DNA of 64,000 nucleotides from the NCBI RefSeq assembly GCF_051020985.1, contig NC_134999.1, forward strand, positions 37,295,160 to 37,359,159, given 5' to 3'. Every line of letters begins with the position of its first letter. The first letter of the stretch is position 1. The notes under the pieces were generated by a model, which was given only the letters and a program-made list of their open reading frames with translations, was not told the origin of the DNA and searched no databases. The DNA comes from Nomia melanderi. Lineage: Eukaryota > Arthropoda > Insecta > Hymenoptera > Halictidae. Below are positions 10,945-22,764 of this stretch, one piece after another. The translations under genes and the position numbers were made by a program.

Positions 10945-11480
10945 CCGATCGCGATCGAGTAAAGGGGGAGAAAGGAGGAAGAAAATGGAAGAAAGGAAGA
11001 AAGAAACAGCTACTTATGAATATGCATGTCGCTCGGTGGATTGGGTATTATATTATTCGAGGAGAAGTTACGGAAAGTTGGACAAACTTCAGGGGGTTTA
11101 AAAGTACTTCCACCGTGGGATGGTTTAAGAAACTGGCGCCGGAGAGAGGGAGGAAATTTGAATTTAATAGCCGACCTCTCGTCGGATAATCCTCTAACAC
11201 TTTTCTGGGCATTCCTTGCATAATAGATGCTCGGGTACCTTTGGAAGGGGCGAGGAGTGCATTCTCTGCGCGCGTCGTATTTTGGGAAAAATAGTTGTTG
11301 GAGAAGTGCAGCTTCTGCGGATAGTTCTACGTTATTACTGGCTTATTTGTTACTGCTATAGGGAAACTGGGTAATTCGTTATTGGTATCGATGGTTTGTC
11401 ATTACTTCAATCGTAATGATTCAAATTTCGATTAGATATTCATAATATTCTTTTAGCAACTATTGGATCATTGAACAAAT
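10945..11480. other. noncoding stretch, no feature seen
   Basis: Purine-rich near 10955-11010, otherwise mixed. Overlapping short frames only. Confidence 0.45.
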
Positions 11481-11481
11481 A

Positions 11482-11687
11482 TTAACGCTAGAATTCATCA
11501 TTTTGCAATTATTAAGCAATTATTTTCAATTTTGTAATTATTAAGAACATAATAGATGTTTCTCTGAGAAATTGTTAAAGAAATTGATTTAGCAATACGC
11601 AAACTGAATTACAAATCAATTGAAGTTTAAATAAGTGCACTCTTGGAGTTCCTATAGAGACATTTCAATAGATAGTTTTAGTGTCAA
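11482..11687. mobile_element. diverged TTAA element, CACTAGAAC-like
   Basis: TTAACGCTAGAATTC at the left and GTTTTAGTGTCAA at the right form decayed inverted termini. The interior (TTTCTCTGAGAAATTG, ACAAATCAATTGAAGT) matches, in reverse, the element at 63177-63338. Confidence 0.6.
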
Positions 11688-11689
11688 TA

Positions 11690-12480
11690 TTTTCACACTG
11701 AAAAATACTACTATACGCAGCTACAACAATTGTCACAAGAACTACCATTCGCCGAAGCTTCAAACTCAATCAAAATAAATTTCACGCATCCTCCCATCTC
11801 TATCTCCTTCGTTAACTCGGAAATTTCTGAGGCAAAGGATTCGAACGTAACATCGTGCCCCCACAAAGAATTTCTAAAACCCGTCCTCGAGACACCAAAA
11901 ATCGAAGATCCTCGAGTCCCCAGGCGCCGTTGCCCGGAACCCAGCAGAATATTCGAAAATTGCGGCGAACGAGGAATACCCGCCTCGGCCGTGGTGTTCG
12001 CGGCGGGGAACCGCGTCAAATTCAAATTTCGCCGGCGCACCGGGCGGCGTCGCCCGTGAAAATGGCGAGCGTCGCGGCTTACCCTGTGTAAACGTCGTTC
12101 GACGGGTCCCGCCGCGTCGCTGATTGCAAGTGCACGCTTCAAATAGGGCGGAAAGGGTTTCGCCCGACGCCTCCTCACGAGCAATTTCATTTCCCGGCCG
12201 TGGAAAATTTATGCAAATCACCTCTCGGGCGCCACGCGGCGCCTAAAGAGCGAGAGCGAGAGCGCGAGGCTCGAAGACCGTAACGAATTAACCGGGATTA
12301 TCCGATTTCGCCGGGACAAGAAGTTGCTAACACGCTCGCGACGCTTGGTTTCGGGTTCGCTTTTGAAAATCGGCTGCCGTCGATTCGTTTCGTGCCCGAC
12401 ATACGAGTAATGGCGGCTCTGACACGCGAATTTCAATATTTTAAGCTTGACATCGAGGGGAACGAAGAAAATCGTTTGTC
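11690..12480. other. CpG-rich noncoding block
   Basis: GC-rich from about 11930 to 12380. Long overlapping open frames on both strands follow from low stop-codon density; their arginine-rich translations look like none known. Confidence 0.45.
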
Positions 12481-12481
12481 T

Positions 12482-12706
12482 TTAACACTGCCGCGTCACC
12501 CAAATTTGGGTGATACTATTTTTCACGTAAACTTGAACATGAATTTTCTTGGTAACGAACGAACCGAACTTTGTTGGATGTATGAGATATAAGAAAGATA
12601 GAGCAATTATTACGAAGAATCTTGACCTTTTAGTTTCTGCTTAAGGAAGAAAACTGTTTCGAGTACATGGGAGTTTTGACGAGTGCTTACTTGGTCAAAG
12701 TGTTAG
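12482..12706. mobile_element. TTAA element with TCACCC-AAATTT-GGGTGA palindrome
   Basis: TTAACACTGCCGCG at the left and GGTCAAAGTGTTAG at the right; TTAA is decayed to TTAG on the right. A perfect 18-bp palindrome lies at 12496-12513, 10 bases inside the left TTAA. The interior (TGAGATATAAGAAAGATA, GAGTACATGGGAGTTTTGA) matches the element at 40996-41232. Confidence 0.82.
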
Positions 12707-12709
12707 ATG

Positions 12710-13615
12710 AACTTCATCGATTTTAATTCTTTCATCGCTGTGATTGGTGTAAGATTGGATGGTACATTTTTCATACGTCAAAGGTTAATTGTTAAATTGA
12801 CTCGCGTTAGCTACAGTTTGGAACGACAAGATTGTTACAGTTAGCAAAGTAACAGCGATCGACTAGTACAAGTTTTTCTGAATCCCTCTCGAATGTTTGG
12901 CTGCAATTCTTCGTCGGATCCTAGATTCTAAATTACGATTAAATGAACGAACAAGATAGGAACGCCTGTGCGTCAGCTGTAGATAGAAGATAAGCTACGA
13001 GTGGAATCTGTCCGGTGACGAAGATTAAACGGGGGGTAACTGGGAACTGGACCTTCTGGTGCTGTTGCCGGCGCCAGAGGAAGATACACTCGCGACTATC
13101 CGCGACTGAGATGAATTGCCAGCCCGTTTTGCCAGTTAGTATCGAGGGATCGTTCAGAATTGTTCGAACCTCCGGCGAGTTTGCTTCGCGTTTGAACAGA
13201 TTGTTCTGGCATTTTTTTTCTAGGATGCCCGTATATCCTCGTGTATTTTCCGGAGAGCGCGATTTCACTGTGGAGTTACTACCGAAACAATATATTAACA
13301 GTCACCACTCGACTGACGCATCAAAATTGTAAAATTTCGTATTTAACGTTAAGTCTTGAGTAATCTGTCGATACGTGAAATGTGGAAATAAAATACCAGT
13401 GTTCCCCTTCGTGAATAGATTCCTCGTTAAGTTAGATTAAAAAATCATCTATATCCCATAAAAATAAATTGAATATTTCTAGCGACGATATTTTTCATTA
13501 AAGATATTCATTACTTTCTGACTAAGTATTAACGATACTTTTCGCAACTGTCACAGTTGATTATCTTATATAAATTAAGAGACAGAACTGTTTTACTAGT
13601 TTAATATTGAATTGA
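12710..13615. other. noncoding stretch, no feature seen
   Basis: Mixed composition; no repeat or supported frame. Confidence 0.45.
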
Positions 13616-13619
13616 AAAT

Positions 13620-13684
13620 TTTATACGTTTCCTGCGTCGAATCAGGTGGCGACTGTAAGGCGCCCCTCGAGTGCAAAGGGTTAA
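13620..13684 (-). mobile_element. right end of a CCCTTTGCACTCG TTAA element
   Basis: Terminal CCCTCGAGTGCAAAGGGTTAA-type sequence, TTAA at 13681-13684, without a matching left end. Confidence 0.6.
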
Positions 13685-13689
13685 CATCC

Positions 13690-15575
13690 ACTAGTTTCAA
13701 TCGAATCGAACCAACGCCTAATTTTCAAAAATACCTTCGACACCTTCTTTAACCTTTTCATTTCATAATATTCCCAACGTTTGTTCTACACGTTTCGTTG
13801 ACATTTTCCCACGGAGAAGACAGTCGGAAACGGTGGAAGATGTTCCCCAGCGTTCGCGACGGCTGCTTAAAATTTTATTGCTCGATTAACCGGCATTACC
13901 ACGCACAGGGCCGTTACTTACAACTATAAGAACAAGCGGGCGTGTTTCGTTAATCGTTTAAACGAGCCGCGGCTTATCTGCCGCGGTCTCATTATGTAGT
14001 TGCAGCGATGAGACTGTGCGTCGGCGAAAACTTCATTTCCGCAAGGCGTAATCCATTTTACGCTCGTTTTTCCGCCGCTCGTACCCTCCGACCGGGGCAT
14101 ATTCGTTGATAATCCAGCCGCAAAATATCTCACGGTATTGTGATTTAATACTCGCCGCGACGGATCCACGGATTTGCTTCCGTAATTGCCGACCCCGAGG
14201 ATTACTCGGTTCAAAAAGCATCCCGTTGTTCGTGCCGCGCGATTATTCCATCTAGAATATAGTGTACTGCTCGCGGGCTTGATAGGGAAATATGGCCGAA
14301 CGAATATCGAGCAAAAATTGCTTGAAAACCGCACTAAACACTGGAACTATCGTACGAGTCGAAATGACCGATTCCAAAACTCTTATTTCGTTACTATTAA
14401 GACCATAAAACTGCTCTCGTGAAGTTTCGAAATAAATTGCTACATTTAAGTGGAAGCTCTTCGAATCTCAAGAAATCTTTCCTAATTTTTACAAAGCTCA
14501 AAATCTGCAATCTAAAACCTTTTACACGTAATCTACAAAAGAATAACAATCCAGTAACTTCACTCAGAAGATTCTTTACCTACTCACCACCATAAACAAC
14601 CATAATGTCCTTTCACGTCTTGAAATTGACGAGAAAATCGAGAAAACTGTCAAGAACTGATATTCTCTGAAACTAATTCCCCTCGAATCGCCGGACACTT
14701 CACAGAAGTCTAGAAGTGATGCCAGCTGCAGAGAATCCCATCAGAAATTTTCCAACATGTTCCTCCAAAGGAAATCACAGGCCGCGGTGCTCTCGAATGA
14801 CTCATTAGCCCCGAGCACGCTCGTCCAGCATCGCCAGAGACGCTCGCGTCGAATCGATCGACGTTCTTCGGTCAGTTCGGTCAATTACGACACGTAATTA
14901 CCGGGCCGTTCGTTCCCGGTTCGTTTGAACCTCGCGGAACCTCGCGCCGGTGTCGTGTTGTATCAGCGGCGAAGTTAAGTTCCGCTTCGGCTCCGTTGTT
15001 CCGCGCGCAGGCCGGCAGCCAGGGAAAATATTATTTCAACGAAGACGACGCGGGAGCGGGCATCGTTCCCAAAGGCGAAACACGATGGAGAGGGTACGCG
15101 CGCCGCGCCGCGCCGGGAGCTTCATAGAAATTGATGAGCCGTGTTTGCGTTCTTGCCGGGGATGAAATTGAACGCCGCGAAGTGTCTTCTCCTCGAAGCG
15201 ATGTTATTGCGGATAAGAAAAGCGGCGGCCGATCAATGCGTGACGCTCTTTCGCTCCGGGGCGCGCGCGATATTGAAATATTGGGGATGATGCGCTTAAG
15301 GAACTCAATTTTAGACGTTCTCCTCGGGATACCTTGTCGAACGTGATAATAAATTCACCGTAGTTTCCGCGGGATCGGGAGCAGTAAGCTTCGCCGGAGA
15401 TTCCTGGTTTATCTTTTGTCCCGCGCCGCGCGTCGGGAAGCGTGGATCAAATCGATGTAATGGATCGTGGAAAGTTGACGTTGGACTGTTTGAAGACTAA
15501 TTCGATACTCTGGGTCGATGTTTCTGATACTCGGAGAGTTTTTCTTGTGGACAGCAGTTGATAATGTAGATCAAT
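13690..15575. other. noncoding stretch with CpG-rich parts
   Basis: A decayed CACTAGAAC-type end, CTAAACACTGGAACTATCG, begins at about 14334 with a broken hairpin next to it. The 14800-15470 part is CpG-rich. Nothing else seen. Confidence 0.4.
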
Positions 15576-15581
15576 CTAAGA

Positions 15582-16028
15582 TTAACACGTGCCGGACCAG
15601 TTTTTTAAGACTTCCCGTTCAGGCCGTATGGGGCGTATACGACCCTCACTTTTAAAATCAATTCAAATTAAATAAACGCAGTATACATGATATTAACATT
15701 AGGTTTACGGAGCGCGTCAATTTGCGGAGCGCATTGAATTTTGTAAACATCACTTGGTAAATGTTTCGGTCGGTTTCGGTTGATCCGACTACACGAATAT
15801 ATATCCTAATTGTCTATTAAATTTATAACTTTCAAAATCTAAATAGGCGAATGTCAACTGTTCTAGGAACAGTAGAATAAACTGTACAATAAATGCCCGT
15901 AAACCTAGTGTTAACCTATCCTTGACTCTACACTAAATTTTGAAAGAGTTCTTCGTTTTTCAATGAGAATTCATATCTGAACGGAAAATTCAGCGTGGGT
16001 CTACGCCCCACGCGGCACGGAAAGTTAA
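15582..16028. mobile_element. TTAA element (outer), GTGCCG family, interrupted
   Basis: Left end TTAACACGTGCCGG, right end CGGCACGGAAAGTTAA. Removing the inner element at 15693-15914 leaves about 229 bp, the usual size here. Palindromic cores with GGGGCGTATACGACCC near the left and CGTGGG / CCCACG near the right are present. Confidence 0.75.
15693..15914. mobile_element. TTAA element (inner), CATTAGGTTTACGG family
   Basis: TTAACATTAGGTTTACGG at the left and CCGTAAACCTAGTGTTAA at the right form a 14-bp inverted terminus with one mismatch, TTAA on both sides, 222 bp. It sits inside the outer element, so it is younger. Encodes nothing. Confidence 0.85.
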
Positions 16029-16029
16029 T

Positions 16030-17405
16030 GAAAATTGTATAGAGTAACGAATACAGACATCAAACTGAATAGAATCTAAACTCAATACTTAAAATTCGCC
16101 CACAAAATACACCTTCACGATCGAAACATCAAAAGCTATAACTCAACAACGTCACACCAATTCCCTCAATAAAAGAATTCGCCAAAAGTTGCGATTTCCC
16201 CACGAAAACTCGCCAGCGTTCCCTCGCATAAGCCTCTCGCCCTCTTAGAAGCCAGTGCTCCCACGAAACACTGCATTTAGGGTCTGCAGCACTCCACGCC
16301 GGGGTCTTTTCGCGAGCGGTCGGAGGGTGGGCTCGCTGGAAACAGGTTTTTCGCGTTCCATCCGGTCCTCCCTTAAAGATTCCAGGGCCTCGGGGCGAGA
16401 GATAGCCGACGAAGGGCGGCGAGGACGGGGGGCGCGGGTCGGCCAATTATCAAACTTAAGAAAAACCTGCGACGCAGCAATTACGGCTTCAAAGAAGCGT
16501 CTTGTCGGGTTACGTGTACTCTCGCCGGGTCCGCTCCCTTTCAGACGTTCTTTACATTGGCGCGCGCCCTCTGAGAGGATCGGCCGGGCCGTCCGGAGCA
16601 TCCTCGCGGAGCGTGCTATCGGGGCGAGGAGGACAGCAATTTCGCGGCAGACAACCGCAGCGGGAGAATGTGTACCGGCCGAGGGTGTCGGGGCCGGACG
16701 GACACGGAACTCTCGCGGCGTAATTAAACCGTCGTAATTAAGCCGACACTGGTCGAAGAGAGGATAAAAAAGGGTCGCCTAAAATGACCAGCTTCGCGAG
16801 TACATTTAACGTTGCGCCTCCGGCGGAAGGAGGGGGCGCGGAGGGAAGGGTTCCGAGCGCAATCAACATTCGCGGGGAGGAATTACTCTCCGTGAATTCG
16901 AAGCTCTCGCGCGTCGGTCGATGGTCTCCGCTTCGGAAATTCGGGGCTTTCTTATCTCGCCGGAGAGAGAGCTTTTCGAAACGGCGATCCCGCAACGCGG
17001 CGGCTTGATCTTTGAACCGCACGGTCGGAGCGCTCCGCGAAAGGGCGGCGCTCGTAGCTTTTAACCGCTCGCGGATAGAGGGTGAAGCGCGCGAAAGGGG
17101 AACGGCGGCGGCGGCCGCTCTCTGTGAAACGGTGATAAACGGCGCGCTCGAAAGAATGTAATTTCGCGCGAGAACTCTCTGTTGCCCGCGCCGAACCGAC
17201 CGGAAACGGAAAAGTGGCTTTAACGGCTGCTGGAACTGGGCTGAGCGAGAGTACAGCCGGGTTTTTGGGAAGTTGCGCCGCTGGTTTGCTTCCAGGCCGG
17301 GGGGAAGGTAATGGGTAACCGTGTATAGGGTGTTTGATGTTATGTTAAGGTGGTGTTGCGGTACCTTGTTAAATAGGGATCTCGCGAGATGTTTCTTTTT
17401 GTGTA
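16030..17405. other. GC- and CpG-rich noncoding block
   Basis: CpG-dense from about 16240 to 17340. Open frames up to 160 codons overlap on both strands and look compositional. It could be an unmethylated regulatory or promoter region, but no defining motif was identified. Confidence 0.4.
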
Positions 17406-17409
17406 CTCT

Positions 17410-17626
17410 TTAACCCCTTGCTGTACAGTGACGAGTGAGAATCGCGATGAAGATTTCTAAAGTAATTTAACTAGAATTAATGGTGTTCATTACGCACGAA
17501 TCAAAGTGAACTATTTTGCTATTATCAACGTATTATCTTCAAGTGAAATTTTGTTGTATTTCTTACAAATTGTTGATAGTAAAATATTACAGCTTAGTAA
17601 CGAAAGTAAATATGCCAAGGGGTTAA
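17410..17626. mobile_element. TTAA element, CCCCTTGSC family, complete
   Basis: TTAACCCCTTGCTGTAC at the left and TATGCCAAGGGGTTAA at the right, TTAA on both sides, 217 bp. The ACGAGTGAGAATCGCG segment is the decayed subterminal palindrome of this family. It is the best reference copy for 4469, 54606 and the satellite at 36423. Confidence 0.85.
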
Positions 17627-17629
17627 TCC

Positions 17630-18370
17630 TTTGTTTGGGAAGCTTCTTGGTTTGTTAAAAGTTTTATTTCATTTGGGATATTTTATTGTGTATGTTGCTA
17701 CAGCATACTTCGGTAATTAATTATTTTGCGAACTTGATGAATTCGTTGATGTTTGTGGAGTGTTTCGAAATAGGCGGAATTTAAGTAGAATGAACGTGCA
17801 TCGGTCAGCCCATTCGTCACGAGAAGGAGCAAGATTTTGTTCCATTTTATCGGTGCATTTGTGCAAGTGGAATCAATTTAATTTACACACCGCTATTAAT
17901 ATAAACAATGCGAAACACGCTGTTACGCGATGGAACGTAGCTCGGCGGTTTCAATTGTTTTTCGTTGTACTTAGTTAATAGATTGAAATCGTTATTTCCG
18001 CGGTGTTTCCGCGGGGCAATTTAATTGGATCTCAATAATAAATAATAATTAAAAGCGGGCTCGTTGTAGCGGAAAACGCGGGACAGTGTACAGTCGAGAG
18101 TTTACCGAGTGAAATAGTGAAATGGAAGGAGTTAAGGGAACAAAAGGGAGGGCGTAAGTTTTCGCGGGCTCTCTTTCCCTCTTCTCTCCCTTCCTCTCTC
18201 CTCCTTTGTTTATCCTTCACTACGCATAGCCTACAGAAGCACTAGGATCGTACTGAACGCTGCAGCTTTTGCTCTACTGAGCACGAGAGCGCCTGTTTAC
18301 CCCCTTTTAGCCTGGAGTGCCACGTTCCGAGAATGTGAAGTGCCTCCAACATTTTTTTCCTCCGGCCCTT
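17630..18370. other. noncoding stretch, no feature seen
   Basis: Mixed composition. No repeat or supported frame. Confidence 0.45.
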
Positions 18371-18378
18371 TTCCTTTC

Positions 18379-18420
18379 CACTCTCTCTCTCCCTCTCTCC
18401 CTCTCTCTCTCTCTCCTCCT
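18379..18420. repeat. (CT)n microsatellite
   Basis: Interrupted CT run inside a wider pyrimidine-rich tract that extends to about 18450. Confidence 0.9.
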
Positions 18421-18514
18421 CTCTTCTTTTCTATTTATCTCCCCTTCTCTCTTATATCCCGTTACCTATCATTGAGGTTTCAAGCAGAATCTGTAAAAGT
18501 TCGCGAGAAGAATA

Positions 18515-18715
18515 TTAACCCTTTGCACTCGGAAGTTTTTCACTAGAAATATTTTAACATCTTCTGATTAGATAAAATCGATATTTCGTGAAACAAAGTC
18601 GACGAGAAATCACGCGTACGTCGAGGAACATATTTTATTCGAATATTTCTGAAAATGATGCATTATAGGAAATATAATATTAAATCTCAAACTTTATAGT
18701 TTTACTGACTTAAAC
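18515..18715. mobile_element. TTAA element, CCCTTTGCACTCG family, right end missing
   Basis: It starts TTAACCCTTTGCACTCGG and matches 29495-29725 for about 200 bp. The right terminus GAGTGCAAAGG is absent. Confidence 0.75.
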
Positions 18716-18719
18716 GAGT

Positions 18720-19375
18720 AATCAATGAACTAACATCAAGTATGTCAATCACACCATATTCCATTAGACAAAATAATGAATATATTCAAGTAATTGTTAA
18801 CACTTCAAATTCCATTGTACACTCGTCAATATTCAATCGAAACTTAGCCAAAGTATTAATTAATTCCTACTTATGCCCGATTCATTTCTATTCCGGATCA
18901 ATCACAGAGAATATTGGATTCAGGTGTAGAGCAGGGTTTAGATCTAACTGAGATATGATTGATATTCGATTGCAGTCTTACTCGGCTGAAATTGATGTTC
19001 GGATTAGCCACGGATTAATTATATCTGCTCCAGACAGTACGGCCTGCGATACACGGTAACATTAGACTATCCGACTGGCGTAACATTTTCATTTCCATCT
19101 TATTGGTTCGCCTTCCGCCTGCTAATTCGCGGAACAGCTCCCTGGGCAGTCATTGTTGCTCCCGGTGTTGAGCACTTAATAGCGGAACTCGTTGTTATTC
19201 GGGCGCGAGGCTTGCACGCGGAACATCCGACAGTAACGCCCCCGGAATTGGGTCGTGCCCGTTTAAACTTTCATCCGGTTTAAGTTTGCCGTTAGTCTTT
19301 TGCTGTCCTACGTTAAGGCCCGATACACACTGCTGGTCTGCAGTTTTTTATAACGGTTGGACTATGATTCATAGC
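18720..19375. other. noncoding stretch, no feature seen
   Basis: AT-rich to 19000, then CpG-richer. Nothing recognised. Confidence 0.45.
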
Positions 19376-19379
19376 GTGA

Positions 19380-20200
19380 AATAGTGCTGTAAGTCTCGAG
19401 GACTTAGAAGTCTATCAAGAGTTTTCGAAGCAACAAAGTTTAAGCTTAATTTAACAAAGAAACCTGAATTTCAAACGCTTCGAGTTCTGTGAAGCTCGAA
19501 TCTTCGAAGCTCCAAGTCTCAGCTTTGAAAGCTGAGTCCTCGAGTTTAGAGTACTGTAAAACTCAAATCATAGAAGCTCTAAGATTCAATTTTAGTACTT
19601 TGGAACCTCGATCTGAGTCTTGAGAGTTTTCAGTGCTGGAATCTTTATAAAATTTGGAACTTGGAGTTCTATGAAGCTTGAATCTTTGAAGTTTCAAGTC
19701 TCAACTTTACAATCTGAGTACTGAAGTTTAGAGTACTGTAAAACTCAAATCATAGAAGCTCTAAGATTCAATTTTAGAGCTTTGGAAGCTCAATCTGAGT
19801 CTCGAGAGCCTTCAGTGCTGGAGACTTTATAAAATTTGGAACTTGGAGTTCTGTGAAGCTTGAATCTTCGAAGCTTTAAGTCTCAACTTTACAATTTGAG
19901 TTCTGAAGTATAGAGTATTGTAAAGTTCAAATCTTAGAAGCTCGAAGGTTCAACTTTGGAGCTTTGGAAGCTCGATCTGAGTCGTGAGATCCTTCAATGT
20001 TGGAGATTTTATAAAATTTCGATTTTGGAGTTTACAAGCTGAGTCCTAAAGTTTAGAGTACTGTAAAACTCAAATCTTAGAAGCTCAAAGGTTCAACTTT
20101 GGACCTTCGAAAGCTCGATCTGAGTCGTAAGAGCCTTCAATGCAGTCTTTATAAAGCATCGAACTTTTAGTTCAACCTTCAAGGTGTCCCAGGTTAATAT
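19380..20200. repeat. 182-bp tandem array rich in GAAGCT/CGAAGCT
   Basis: GAGTACTGTAAAACTCAAATC-type sequence recurs near 19551, 19733, 19915 and 20058 (spacing 182, 182, 143; the last unit is shortened). Each unit is itself built of many short imperfect repeats around GAAGCTC, AAGTCTC and GAGTCTTGAG, with many small inverted matches (TTCGAAGC, TCTCGAGA). Diverged, non-coding. Confidence 0.85.
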
Positions 20201-20204
20201 TTTC

Positions 20205-20950
20205 GCAGTCTTAATACAAATTCCCTCGAGTCAGCTTTTATAAGTCAGTTAGAGAGCTCGAGCACTTAAGGCTCGAGGCTCAGAATTAATTTTGACAACG
20301 CTACCATGTACACGCGCGTTATAAACAACAATATTTGATCGAACCGACAGGATCTCGAGACTTGATCGACGGTGTGTATCGAGCCTAAGACGTTCCTCGA
20401 CGAAGCTTGGGAGGATTACACGCGTGTCCCGAATACACGTCGCGGATCGACAGGAGTCACGATCACTTGGGGGACGCGGCGGGCTTGTTCCCGCGAACTT
20501 TGCGATCACTTATTCAGCGAGCGATAAAACTGGGATCTTTTAATGGAAAGAACACGAACGATGTAATAGAATTTTCATGAAGGGTGATCGGAAACTACCG
20601 GACGAACCTACAGTTTGATATCTTTCGTCGTAGTGACTTGAAAATTTGCACTAACATTTTTTATTATTCATTCTACGATGAACTTCGGGTTATCAGGAAG
20701 TTTGTTGACGGTCGAAGGGAAATTGGATCAAAACGCATTCGAGAATCCCGCAGATTTTTATTGTACAAGTGGAGAAGCTTTATGAAGCTTCCGGTACTTC
20801 TGCGCTCGAGTTTTTTGAAGATCAATCGATAAGAGTTATAGATGTCTGTTGATCGAATGAACGAGGAAAATATTTACGCCGAACGGAGATTAAACTCGTT
20901 CTCAGATTCATTAGAGCTTTTAATTGGCAAGAACTGAACTGCGAGACGTG
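20205..20950. other. noncoding stretch, no feature seen
   Basis: Mixed composition; only short overlapping frames. Confidence 0.45.
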
Positions 20951-20954
20951 CACT

Positions 20955-21177
20955 TTATCGCCAGAAGTACCGAGCATTTCACACGATTAATATGCAATTC
21001 CCATAAAAATTGTAACAATAGATTATTTTCTATTTCCTCAGACATTCATCAGAGTATTTAAGTAAACTATTTATTTTCAAAATCATTTCGAATATTCAAT
21101 GCTTCGAAGATATCGATAAATGCGAGACAGAAAAACTGAAACCAGTCAGTTTGACTGGTACATAGTTCTAGTGTCAA
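20955..21177 (-). mobile_element. TTAA element, CACTAGAACTACCG family, decayed ends
   Basis: In reverse it reads TTGACACTAGAACTATG, then the hairpin ACCAGTCA / TGACTGGT with one centre mismatch, and ends near CGGTACTTCTGGCG. The interior aligns with the copy at 25552-25762 throughout. Confidence 0.78.
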
Positions 21178-21179
21178 TT

Positions 21180-22160
21180 CGAAGATATTTGTAGTTATAA
21201 TGGAAATAAATAGTTTCCCGAGAGTATTTCTATTCCGAGTGTCTCTCAATAATTTCTAAATTCTCCCGGCATGCGAGTGTCGGCGGGAACAGGGAAAAAG
21301 TCGAATTTATTGTATTAGGCTGAAGCGGCGCGCGCCTCGAGGATTTTTTGTCCGCGTCACGCGAGTCCGTGGAACGGACGTTCGTTTACAGAGGAAAACA
21401 AGGACTCGCGTGTTTTTTCAAATCGAATCAATTCCTGCCGGTGCCGTCTGACAAACATTCTGTCAGTCGCGTTTAATCGCGAGCGTATCGCGATCATAAA
21501 TTGGACAAACTTCGTTATCAATAATCCCGGGGATTAAATTCGCAGCGTTGCGCAAGCGTGCGACGCGTTTCGTAAGAGTTGAACGAATAAAAAAAGACCG
21601 AAATCCCCCTTTGTTGGGAGAACAGGGAAAAACAACAACGACATAAAAATATAGAGGGAGGCAAATGGACATTTTTATCCGCGGTTCGGGCCGGAAGCCG
21701 CGGAACTTCGGGGCTGGTTTCCGTGGCGCGAGGCTCGTTAAAAAGTTTTTTCAACTTTCCCGCTTCCATCTTCCTTGATGTAATGTTTGATGCGTCTGCG
21801 GTGATGGGGTTAATGAACAATTGCCCGCGGTAACGCAACAAAGAAGTTCCAGAGGGAACTGTTAATTAAAATTTTGATATATTAAACGCAGAAGAACTCG
21901 CTCTTTATTCCCCTACTCATCCTTTCAGCATAATTCAACTCGCGAATACAAACGATCGAATTTAGACCTCGCAATTTCTTAATTAGATGCTTACCTTTCC
22001 AACTTCAATTTCATTTCACTTAATATTCAAAATTCAATCTCAGAGAGCACGTAGTTTTTCAATAAATACGAAAGCATTCTTCCTTCGTCCTCCCAATTAT
22101 TCTTTCAATGCGCTTTAATTAATAACGTAAATCATGTGAAACATCGAATCTAATTTCGTA
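21180..22160. other. noncoding stretch, no feature seen
   Basis: Mixed, CpG-rich in places. No supported frame. Confidence 0.45.
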
Positions 22161-22161
22161 C

Positions 22162-22762
22162 GTAATACTAGAACCACCGAGCATTCGGTATGATTAATAT
22201 CTAATCCCTATATAAAATGTAGCTATTTTCGGTTCTTTCAGACATTCCTTATAATATTCAAGAGAGACTATTTATTCCCAAGATCATGTCGAATATTCAA
22301 TGCTGTCAACTAATTAATAATTGCGAAGCAGGACAACCGAACCCAAATGAAATTTCAGTTAATTTTCGAATCTCGCCAAGAAGCGTTCAGGAATATTCAA
22401 GAGAGACTATTTATTCCCAAGATCATTTCGAATATTCAATACTGTTAACTAATTAATAATTGTAAAACAACCGAAACCGATCGTTCCGACTGTGACGGTA
22501 GTTTGAACGTTGAAAGATCACCATTCCAACCCGAATGAAATTTCAGTTAACATTCGAATCTCGACGAGAAGCGGAATATTCAAGAGAGACTCTTTATTCC
22601 CAAGATCATTTCGAATACTCAATGCTGTCAACTAATAATTGCGAAACAACCGAAACCGGTCGTTCGGACTGTGACGGTAGTTTGAACGTCGAAAGATCAC
22701 CGTTCCAGCCCGAATGAAATTTCAGTTAACATTCGAATCTCGACGAGGAGCGTTCAGGAATT
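22162..22762. repeat. CACTAGAAC-family element expanded into a tandem array
   Basis: It begins TACTAGAACCACCGAGCATT, the end of a TTAA element. The block starting AATATTCAAGAGAGACT then recurs at 22253, 22392 and 22575 (spacing 139 and 183). Two later units contain ACCGAAACCGRTCGTTC plus GACGGTAGTTTGAACG, a diverged version of the family's hairpin end. Confidence 0.75.
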
Positions 22763-22764
22763 AT

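Noticed and set aside
16255..16737. 160-codon arginine-rich frame in a GC-rich block
   Set aside because: Frames of similar length lie on both strands of the same block; low stop density in CpG-rich DNA explains them.
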